64,000 bases of DNA from Marisa cornuarietis (Eukaryota > Mollusca > Gastropoda > Architaenioglossa > Ampullariidae), in assembly GCA_004794655.1 (NCBI GenBank), contig SMMW01000046.1:532001-596000 (forward strand), in the 5' to 3' direction. The notes under the pieces were generated by a model, which saw only the letters and a program-made list of their open reading frames with translations, was not told where the DNA came from and searched no databases. A program made the translations under genes and the position numbers. Positions within the stretch are counted from its first letter, which is position 1. Each line of letters begins with the position of its first letter. Of this stretch, positions 10,561 to 22,500 are shown piece by piece.

Positions 10561-13500
10561 ATGAATTTGAATGAGAAACTAAGGTGAGAATAGAAAATGA
10601 TCGCAAAACTTTCAGTATCACTATACAAATGCTCAATTGAGGACATTGTTTACTTATAATTAACTTACATCTATAGACTTTCTGTAAAGATCAGAAATTG
10701 TTATATTTTGATAAATGTAGAACTTGTGTTTTGTATGTGCAATAAAATCCGATTTTAATTTAAAGATAGTATATAAGGTATAGGTCATTGTTCTTGATAC
10801 ACACAAATAGGATTTTGAACGCTGTATCGGTGTACGTGTTATGTTTTCACTGAACAATGTCTATTAGACATTTTTTCAGATTAATATGTGCTCATTAGAA
10901 AATACAGCAAGAAGGCTTAGTCCAGAAATTTATTTCAAGTTTCTGTATAAATAACACGGATCCTGATAATCCAGCAGGTTCATTTCATGCTAGTGAATGT
11001 ATGTATAGATCCTGATATATATATATATATATACACAGTGTATATTTTTAATATATTCCATTGATATTTTTAGAATCACTTTTGTATTTAAGTATAAGAA
11101 TGAAAAGTAATATGGTTCATGTTTTGAAGAACACAGTATGTGTATTGTCTGCACAATTTTGTCTTTTTTCAGTGACACAAGTGACAAGTGGCTTGATGCC
11201 TATAATGACAGAGTTGCATCACTTTACACATTTACACAGTGTATGACACTGTCTGACATCAAAGCAGATGGGGATTGGAAGCTCATTATAGCAGATCTGG
11301 GAACTGGCAGTTACGATATGAAATTAAAAGTCTACAAAAGTATGAAGAAAATATTGTTTAACAGACTCAGCAGTCTGTCTTTAAGGTCTAGGTGACTGCA
11401 TGGGTAATCAGTGAAAGATAGAGTTTCCAAAAATGTGGATGAACTCTCCTTTTTTTTCTTGAGATACATGCCTTTCCTTCAGTGTATGATGATGTTTGTA
11501 GGAATGTATCTCAAGGACAGAAGGGGAGGGGTATACAGTTTGGGGAATTATCTTGCACTGAGTTTTGCCTAGGTCTTAAAAAATTTGCACCTAGAACTTT
11601 ACTAAATAAATATGCCTGAAGGAGTCATCATCTACTGCTGTTTTGGGCAATGCTTTAAGTGTGTTTGTGTGTGAAATCTCTTGGCGGTAATCAAATGAGC
11701 AGTCCTGATAACAGCAACTGGTATGTTACATCATTGATCCAAATGTAAAAGACCATTCAGAATTGTGGAAAGTATATGGGAACCAACATTTTTGCTAAGA
11801 CTGCCTTTATTCAACGCAAGAAAGCTTAGACTAAAGGTGCATTATTTATTGACAGCACACCTATAGAGCGTTGGTTGCTTAAAAAAAAATCTTGGAGTGA
11901 TTTGTCTGAAGAAGTTGATGACAATGACCTCTTCAGGGTAACTGTATGCAAGGATTTACAAGTAACATAGAACTGAAAGATAGTTTCTTAAAGCTGTCCC
12001 TAGCTCTTAATTCTACCTGTATTTTTTCTTAGCTTTGTACAAGTAATTTTAGAATTAAAATATTTTTGTCTGTGAATAGTATGTATTTTTCTTTTGTTTT
12101 AAGCTTTTAGCACTCTGCATGAACTTTTGCACGATTGGAGCAGCCACTAATGTAACCTAATGTATTTCAGTTAAACAGAATTCTCTTAATTTCTGCTTTA
12201 TGGTTTACTGTCCCATACCCTTTCTTCTTTACCACCCCCAGGAAAAGAGAAAACTGAGCTGCATCAGCAATGATTGCAGAAATGATGTGTGCACTATGCC
12301 CTGACTGTAATGGATTCTCATTTCAGATACTAACCTAATGAGTGAGCATACTATCATGGACTTGCCTACGGGTGTTGTGACATTCTACCTGGACACACTA
12401 GAACCACGAACACCAGGTTAGCAATTAATAAAACTGAAAGCGTTAAAACAGATAAGCAAAAATAAAACTCATTTTATACAATTTTTGCTGGAAATATTTA
12501 ATGTATATAATTAGATACAGGTAAACAAGAAATTGGCCCTACCCTCCCCCTTTCTCTCTCACTCACACACACACACATTCTATCTCTCTACCACACTCTA
12601 TTTTATATATGTATAAGATATATATGTATATATAAACACTCACACACACTCAGCTCCTCTCTACTACTCTCTCTTTTGTGATATACACACACTTTCTCTT
12701 ACCCCTCTCTACTAAACTCTCTTTTATGATATATATATATATAAACATAAACACTCACACAGTTTCTCTCCCCTTCTCTACTACACTTTTTATGATTTAT
12801 ATATAGGTAAAGGTAAAGGTCATTCCCTAGCCTTTTCAAGTCGTTCTTGGGGCCAACTGTATGTGAGGGTGATGCCCATCTCCTCTTCCTTGCTGCTTTA
12901 TCTTTCCTAACCCTCTGTGGAGCCAGCTGGGTCGACAGGGGGAATCTTGCTGTGCTAATCGGATATTGAATCAGTGCACTCTTTGTTCACATGCCAGCAC
13001 TCTAACCACTCAGCTATCCGTTTCCCTGATATATATATTTATATATAAATACACCCCCCCACACACACACACATTTGCAGAATAAAGGAGGGACGAAATT
13101 CTACTTAAAGAAAAATAATTAATTGATTTGCTCTTACATTACTTCTTTTTTTCTAGCAATTGCAGTAGCTTCTGGGCCCTACATTTACGTCTACAAAAAT
13201 CTGCGTCCATATTTCAAGTTTACATTGCCTCCATTAGATGTTCACACTATTGAGCAAGACATGTGGAACCAGGCCAGACAGGTCTGTGTTTTCTCAGAGT
13301 GTAATTAAAGCCTGGGCACCCAGGGTAAGCACACAAGACAGCATGCAGTGAGCTTTCTTCATGCTCTGTCATGGACACCTAGGGCTTTAGTGTGGTAATA
13401 CTGTGCTATGAGTACTTTACATATATTGTTCATATAATCTCTTTTGACTTTCTTCCTAGATATTGAACAGTAGATTATTGATGAAAATAAGATCTCTGTT

Positions 13501-16500
13501 TTAGCATAAGCCTTGGTTATAGGTAAGCTACAGCCTGCTGTTAGCTATAAAGTCCACTGCATCGGGTTCCGCTGGAGTAACTTTTGTCACACTTCTGTTG
13601 TCTGTATGAATGGCAAGCCCTTTAGTGTAATGACATAAAACTACAAATGTATGTAAGATACCACACAATATAATCTCTTAAGCACCAATCTTCACTTGAC
13701 ATTCCTGGTTTCTTTTTGGGGTTTGCTTTACACTCCACTCTGCCTTTTAGCAGTTAACATCTTGATATTTGTCTTCTGGCCCTCAGTTTTATTGACGTTA
13801 GTGTTTCATTAACATTTAAATGGTTTGTTTTAGGCTGAAAGTGTATGTTTTTTGTAAGTGGTGATGCTATTTTTCAGGATCAGGTAAGCCCCATCATCAT
13901 GAGGGAGACTCTAGAAAGCCTAAGGTACCGATTCTATATTCTCTTTGTTGCATTGCGCGAGAAAGACTTTATTTGGTGTGTGTGTTTCATATTACAATCA
14001 AAGGCTTGTACAAAAGGCATAATAAAAAAATACTCACTCCTTTAGAATGCATTGTACATACAGACTTTTAATATTTATATTTGTTAGAGAATTGTATTTT
14101 TTCAAATCTGCAGGCGGGAGGGAGCCACTTTGACAGCACGATCGTTGCGACTGCTACAGCTGGATCCTTCTGATTTAGACACCTTTATTCAATTCCAAAA
14201 ATCTGCCCCATTAAAGCGTCAGGTAGGTGTTTCAACATTTCAGAGAAAAGTTGCATATTTTATCAGCACAAGCTTACTGAATGATTAAAAGGCTAATGAT
14301 GAAAAAGTTGGTATTCCTTATATTTGTGTCTCTATAAAGTATTCATTGTGTTGAAAATCACAAAACACTGATGTTTCCTATTGCTGATTTTAGCGGTCAA
14401 GGAACATTTTTAACAAGATACTTGCATTTACGTAGTATGGCTGGTTTATTTTTGCCTACATGTCCACCTGTGTTGTCTAATATAGGGCCTCCGGTGTTTT
14501 GTAGAACTGTTTGTCAGTGCAGTTCACTGGTGTTTGAGGCTAAAAATGAAGGTTTACAAAAATTAGAGAAGCTTTTTAAAATAATAATGACAACTTGTAT
14601 AGTGCATTTCTAAACACACAATAGAGCTCAATGCACTTTAATATGATGCACTGAAGCTGAAAATATTTGTCAATTATGTTCAAAGCCTTACAATGCGTTA
14701 GATGTTTAGAAAATGTATGAAGGTATATTGCAGCTGTCCTTTCAGCTGCAGCTGCCTCAAGTTAACACCACTCTTCAGATCCAAGTGCGGTGGATCAGAC
14801 GTTTATAGTTTGTCTGTCCGCAAACTGATATTAAAGCATGGCTAGCCTTCACATCCCTGTGTATGATACCTCTGTTATGCAAGTATTCCAGAGCATGCAG
14901 TACATCCCACAAGATATATATGACCACTAGCTCTATACACACGATGTATGTGATCACTAGCTCCATACCCAAGATATATGTGACCACTAGCTCTATACAC
15001 ACGATGTATGTGATCACTAGCTCCATACCCAAGATATATGTGACCAGTAGCTCTATACACACGATGTATGTGATCACTAGCTCCATACCCAAGATATATG
15101 TGACCAGTAGCTCTATACACACGATGTATGTGATCACTAGCTCCATACCCAAGATATATGTGACCAGTAGCTCTATACACACGATGTATGTGACCAATAG
15201 CTCTATACACAAGATATATGTGACCAGTAGCTCTATACACACGATGTATGTGACCAATAGCTCTATACACAAGATATATGTGACCACTAGCTCTATACAC
15301 AAGATGTTTGTGACCACTAGCTCCATACACAAGATATATGTGACCACTAGCTCTATACACAAGATGTTTGTGACCACTAGCTCCATACACAAGATATATG
15401 TGACCACTAGCACAATGTCTATACACAATGTATGTGACCAATAGCTCTATATGTGACCAATAGCTCTATACACAAGATATATGTGACCAACAGCTCTATA
15501 CACAAGAAATATATGACCAATAGCTCTATACAGGCCATACTGTCAAACTGCATGATGACTACTTCTGATGACGATGACTCATTGATGTTGAGAGTGTCGT
15601 AAGGCTACTTGCTGGTGGTGAATCAGACAGCTGAGATTCAGAACAAGCACAATGCTTTGTAGCTGATTTGTCTGACATAACTTTTCTCTGTCTTTAGCCT
15701 CTTGTCACTCTTGAATATATAAACTTTAGCAGCTGCTTGTTTTATCAAGTTATCCACTCCAGGGCCCATGCTGGCTCTCAATGGCCCTGAGTTCAGATCT
15801 ACGGCTCGGAAAGCCATTATGTCATCTGTAGGAACCCAGAATAAATCAATAGCGACTTAGGTCGAAGGAGCTGAAATCACCAGAAGACTGCTGGTATTGA
15901 TGCAATTACAAGCAGAGAAAAACTGCATGAAAATTTTAAAGCAAAGTACTGACTATGTGATCTTCAAGATCTTCAGAAGAAACCATTAGGCAGAAAAGAC
16001 CGGCAGTCGACAGGAAATCAGAAAGTTGCAGAAAAAAAACAAAAGTCAAATAGTCCTGCACAGCAACGACGCAACAAAAAAGTACCGGCCTACACAATGG
16101 GCATCAAGAAACACAACAAACTAATAAAAATACAAACATTGGGGAGAGCCGCCTCCCTCGAGCCTGCTAGGTGAGGGGACGCCACTTCACCAAAAGACAA
16201 GAAAAGAATAAAAAGACCATAAAACCCCATAACCATGTGATGATAGAGGCAATGAATTGTAAGTGGTTTGCCATGTCTAGGGCATGTGGAAAGTGGAACC
16301 TAACCCTCTCCTCCTACCGCTTTTACCTTCCTGATTAACTATAGGTACCCTAATGCAGGGTGGGCAGAGAGTTTTCCAGCCCACAAGCTGTATTATAACA
16401 ATTTTAATTTTAATAACTGTCTGATGATAAGACTTTTTATTTTCAAGCATTTTCACAATGCATATTCATCCTTTACTGTCTTTAATTATGATCAAAATTG

Positions 16501-19500
16501 TAGAAACTGAATGGTGTATTCATTTGATAATAAGGAAAACAAAGCTAGTATTTGGCGGATAAGATTACATCTATACTTTGGTAGCTGAGAGGCAGCTGAA
16601 CACCTGATAAGGTAGTTGTTCCTGTGATGAAAATTAATATTCCTCATAATTAAAATAAAGGGACACTTTGATAACATTTATGTCCCCCAAACCCACACAC
16701 CTACCAATTTTGGCAACAATGTATTGGTGTCATCTATAAAGGTGTAGGGGTAAAACCAATACTTCTATAATTGTCACTAGATAAGTTGGACTGAAGCTAA
16801 CTTGTTCACCTGGTAATGCAGAAAAAAGAATATCACAACATTTTTACTTCTTTGACTGCCCCAAATTGTTGTTTATCCCAGGTAGGATTATTAATTATTC
16901 CATTTTTTTTAAACAGACAGTCATCACATGCTTGGCTACATTGAAAAAGAATCTGGCAGATGACGATGCAATAAGCTGTCTTGTCATTGGAACAGAAAGC
17001 AAAGCCATCTATGTACTTGATCCTGAAGCATTTACCGTACTGGCCACAGTAAGTAATAAGGGAAGGTTGAGTTCTTAAAGGCCAAACTTTCACAGTCTGG
17101 CATAAAAGAATGGATTCGAGCTGGCAGAGGGAGGTGGGGGTACTTGTCAGGCCAGATGAAGCCATTAAGTGAAGAATGGTTACTAGGGTCGCCAGCACTG
17201 TGTTTGCTCCTTACCTCCCTCCTTCGGGTCAAACCATTCTTTCGTGCTGTAAGAGTTTGGCCATGAAGTAATCTGTGTCAGGCAGTGCACAAGTGATGTA
17301 ACCAAAGCTTTTGCACCCTGAAATTTTGTATTTGCTAACCAGCTTTCATGCTAATAATACACCCAAAACAAGTATTTTGATTAGCATAGTATATGAAGTG
17401 TTAAGGGTGTCAGAGAGTCAAGTAGTTAGGGCATCAGTGTCCCAGGCTGTAGGCAGGCACACGAGCTGGTTCACTACCTGGCTCCAGAATGCCGGCTTAT
17501 TACCTGGTTCAGGTATGCTGGTTCAGCACCTGGTTCCAATATTCTGGTTTAGTACTTGGTTCAGCATACTTCCTCCCAGTGGACCTATCAGCTGAACAGG
17601 CATAAGACCTCGTATAGGGCTGTTGAAGGAAAGGCAGTGAGAGAGAGGGAAGATGGGCACTGCACAATGAAAACTAGCCCCAAGAAAAGCATGGCCTCAA
17701 ACACACTCCGCAACAACCTCAGCCACCCATATAATAATAATAATCAGGATGTGTGGTATCCCAGCAGATGGCCAGGTTCTCAGTTTTACACTACATATCC
17801 CATATCCCTCTCACTTGCTGCATTTCTCTGTGCAACTCCATATTGGGGCCATGTATCCATACAACAGTTGATTCACTTGGTGGCATTCAACAGTTGATTC
17901 ACTTGGTGGTGGTTGGGGGCAATCCACTGCACCACAAGGTATCAAACACATGTGTGTGTGCTTGCTTCAACTCAGCTATTTACCTTCTCCATGAATGTCT
18001 GTACATGTAACTAAAATAAAATCTTTGCAAATGGTCATTGGCACAATCTGTATCATTAATAAATTTACAGTACTAAACATTAAAGTGCATGGCCTATGCA
18101 TCAATATTTTAACTGAAAAATTATGCACCATTCCATTTCATTGCACTCATTTCACTTCATTCCATTTCATTGCACCATTCCATTGCACATTGGATGGTAA
18201 AAAAACAAGCTTAAACTAAATGATGATAAAACGGAAGCCCTCTTGTGCCATAGAAGAAAACGTCAACCTTCACTCGTCAGTCTGCCCAATCACATCAAGG
18301 TGGGCGACAGCAACATCACCTTCATGTCATCCGTTAGGAATCTGGGATTTATTGTCACCGCAGACATGACCCTTGATAAACATGTTACAGCTGTCTGTCA
18401 GTCTGCCTATTATGATAGACATGTTACAGCTGTCTGTCGGTCTGCCTATTATGAGCTCCGTAAGATCAGTGCCATCCGTCATTTTCTCACTACACGCGCT
18501 ACCAACACTCTTGACTGTGCGTTTGTTCTTTCTCGACTTGACTACTGCAACTCCTTGCTGGCAGGCTGCCCCTCATCCCTCATTGAGAGACTCCAGAGAG
18601 TACAGAACTCCGCTGCGCGTCTGGTGCTTAGAGCCACGAAAAGGGACCATGTCACTCCTCTCCTTTGTTTTCTACACTGGCTACCCGTCTGGTCTCGCAT
18701 TCAGTACAAACTGTCTGTGCTGTGTTTTAATTTCTTTGCTGGCTCCTGTCCTGACTATTTCTCTGAACTTCTCATCCCTTACTCTCCATCCAGACAACTC
18801 CGCTCTTCGTCTGACGACCGTACTCTGACTGTTCCTGTCACCAGAACAACAACATATGGTCACAGGACTTTTGGTTACTGTGCTGCAAAACAATGGAACT
18901 CTCTTCCTTTCCATATCCGCCACCTTCCTACAACTGAATCCTTCAAATCTGCACTGAAAACGCACCTCTTCCTTGAGTATTACTCCTAACACAGTCCACA
19001 CAATGCTCGTCCTTCTTAACCCCGCCCCCTTCCCTCTTGCTACTTTACCCATCTTTGTCGGCAGAATCAATATATTTCTCTGTTCCTGTTACTTGATGCC
19101 TTTTGTTTTCTGTTTCGTCAGTACTGTCGTTTTCTTTCGTCCCCTTTGTTCTGTATCTACTTAGTCCACGTCTCTTCCTTGTTTTAAGCGCTAAGAGTAT
19201 GCTCTCTATGAGTGTGAATATGCGCTATACAAATCTTCACTATTATTATTATTATTATTATTTTAGCCCAGTATTTCAGCTCCTGACTCAGATTTAGAAT
19301 CCACACACTAGAATACACGCATTCTAAATGTAGAATGTTAGGACTTATTTATAATGATGATGATGTTGATGATCAGAATAATTTTTGTTTCCTTCATCAG
19401 ATGGAGCTTCCAAGTGTACCAGTTTTCCTTAGTGTAAATGGACTGTATGATGTTGAATATCGGATTGTAACCTCTTGTAGAAATGGCTGTGTTTACACCA

Positions 19501-22500
19501 TTAAAAGGTAAGTTTACTAAAACTTTAAAATCCATTTATATTGCTTAAAGTTTTGTTGTGATAATATTGTTGTTCTGGTTAAAAAGTGAAGCTCATCGCT
19601 TATCAGCTGTGTATGTTGTCTGTTTTCATCCCTGTTAATTTATACTATTTCAACATTGAAGCACATGCAAACAATGAGGATTGAAATTATCTGTACATCT
19701 TTCTTGGGCACTGAATGTTATAAGCATATTAGAATGCTGATGTGTATTTTTTTCAGGGGTACAAATGAAGCTGTGGTCAAGCATACTATAGAATTAAAAT
19801 CCCAGCCAGTGGGTATGGAACGGATTGGTAAGAACATATATGTGGGAACCATGGATCAGATGCTACACTGCTTCACAGCAAAGGTCTGTTTCCTCTCTCT
19901 TTTTCTCTGAGGGTGTGAAAGTAAATAATCATGGGAAGTAAAAGTGGGAATAAAAAGTGGACAAAGCAATGGACAGTATCCCCTGGAGAAGCAGAAAATT
20001 AAGACTAAGATAATAAAGCTTCTTGAAGGAAATGAGAGAAACACAGTTTTTTTCTTTCTTTGCAAATTCGAATCAAAATGATGTGCAAACTTTTCATTAC
20101 AAGAGAATTTAAAAAAAAAATGAATATGAATTACCCTCCCTGGCAAAACGTGTTAAAAGCATGCTTTTTGGATGCTTTTTAACTATGATAGTGTATGTTG
20201 GCGGTGTTTGAAAGTATAATCTGATGGTCTCTGCTGGGTCTGGAATCAAAAGTTTTACAGTTCATGCTTAATTTGATTTACAAACTTTTAATAAATAGCC
20301 AGTTTTAAGGGGATGGAATAGGCTCATAGATCAAGGAATGGGTGCAAAGTGTGATTGAGCTTTTTATTTTCACAGGTTTTAGGTCACTAAATCTTTTTTG
20401 GTTACTATACATACACATCTGTAAGCACATACATCCTTTGTTGGTCTTGTTTAAGATACCTTGTGCTCAGTACAATGCAACCAAAGATACCTTGTGCTCA
20501 GTACAAACAACCAAAGAGACATGAGAAGACTTGTGATGAATGAAAGTAGTCATTTTAGTTTTATGCTGATGATGATTTCTCTACGAGAGGATTTCACAGT
20601 GTGTATTTTTCTTTGTAGGGTAAAAAATTATGGTCCATTAAAATGCCAGCAACAATCATGACATTGGAAGCCATTGACTTTAAGCCCAAAGGTTTCAGTG
20701 GGGTTGCAGTTGCTCTTGGCAATAGACAGGTGCAGATCTACAAGGAAAAATACCTTACAGATGTCATTCACACAGAAGATGTGGTTACGGGACTTCGTTT
20801 TGGACATTTTGCTAGGGAAGATGGAACCCTTGTCATGACAACTCGATGTATGAATCTGTTTTACATATTCTCCTTTGAGATTAGCTTTTGTGTGAAATTT
20901 ACGAAAATCATGGAGACATCAATACTTTTGGCCAGTGTCAGCCTACCTGTTATATTTGTTCTCATATATGTAAAACTGATTATAATACTGTCTTTTGAAG
21001 TTCTACAGATTCAATGAGTTAAAAGTTAAAGTAATTTAAAAACCAATTTGCATAATCTTACTTGTATGAGATGTTCTTATGCTTACATTTCTATAAAGTG
21101 ACGTAAAAGACTGTTCATATTTTAAGAATTGACAGTGTAGATCTGGTTTCATGAATTGGTTTCTGGAATTCCCCTTGTGGATAAATAAAGTTGTATTGTA
21201 TTGAATTCATGCTGACAAACAAGATACATATCAATGGAACACAGAAGGTTTCACTGTCTTATGTTTCTGGTAGCTGGCAGTCTGTTTGTCAAGATCCTGA
21301 AGCGTAGTGCCAAGTTTGAGGAAAGAGATTTGTCAGCAGGACCACCAGCTGCCCAGAATGTTAAACTGAATGTGCCCAAGAAAACTAAACTTTTTGTTGA
21401 CCAGACACTCAGAGAACGGGAAAATGCTGTAGGTAAGAATTCTTAAGATAATTTTTCATACAAGTGAGAAATGAGACATCACAGTTTTTTTTTAATAAAT
21501 CCTACGAAGATGATACAAATATGTGGTAGTTGTATGTTCATAAAATTTTTTAAACTTTTATTTCCATTTGCAGCGATGCACAGAACTTTCCAGAGAGACT
21601 TGTACTTGCTAAGGCTGAATGTTGCTCGTGAGTATGTAAAGGCACTTGAGAACAGCATGAATCCAATCTCATCAGATCCCACCGAGCCTCTCAAGCTTAC
21701 AGCTCAGGTTGGCTATTTGAACAACTTAAGCCAAATATATTTTTAAAAATTATATTTGTAATTGGTCTGGTGATTCTATGGTTAAGCACGTAGCTGAGAC
21801 TGTGAAGGTCTAACATTCAGTTTGAGCCTCTGTGACACAGCTTCTATGAGTTTATTGTAAAATATTAAATGTCTGAATAATGCTTATTTATTTTTTTCTT
21901 GTTACATATGTATGACAGATTTAATTGTGCCATGAGATCTGTTTTTTTTTCCTTATTAAAGAATACCGTACAAGCAATAAAGGTTAGTATTTTATGCCAA
22001 GTCAGAAGTAAGCTGGTCGAGGATGGTAAACAGGTGGCACATTGAGAGAGGAATGTATACTTTATCAAGTTACTTATGCGGACAACTTTTTTTCACAAAC
22101 TGGATTCTATGCAGGTACAAGGTGTAGGCCCAACATTCAGACTGACAGTGAACCTTCAAAATACATCCTTAACTCAAGTCTCTACTGCATTACTGATTAC
22201 ATTTGAATATGATGACAAGCTGTACTCTTTTCACAAGAAACTAATTCAGGTGAGCTTGTGTTGGTCTACCTGTGCTCCTCAATCTTACTTTCAGACTGTT
22301 GTCTAGACTTAATTAAAGGCCAACCAGTTCATCATTGGATACGTTGCCTTTTTTATAGTTTGTCTGCACTGAGACACCCCCCCCACCCCAACTTCAAAAA
22401 AAACAAAACAAAACAAACGAAAACCTTTTGTCAGTGTCATCTGCTGTTTGTAAATGGTTGTGAAAGGTGGTTTTTTTGCTTTGTTTGTTTTTGTATAGCA

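Noticed and set aside
14775..15444. 193-217-codon ORFs across the 60-bp array
   Set aside because: Only the last 44 codons on the minus strand resemble a protein (the STRAD-like kinase loop); the rest is repeat.
16866..17078. Separate small gene around BBS1 exon 7
   Set aside because: The open frame is just the exon plus intron ends; all conserved residues belong to BBS1.
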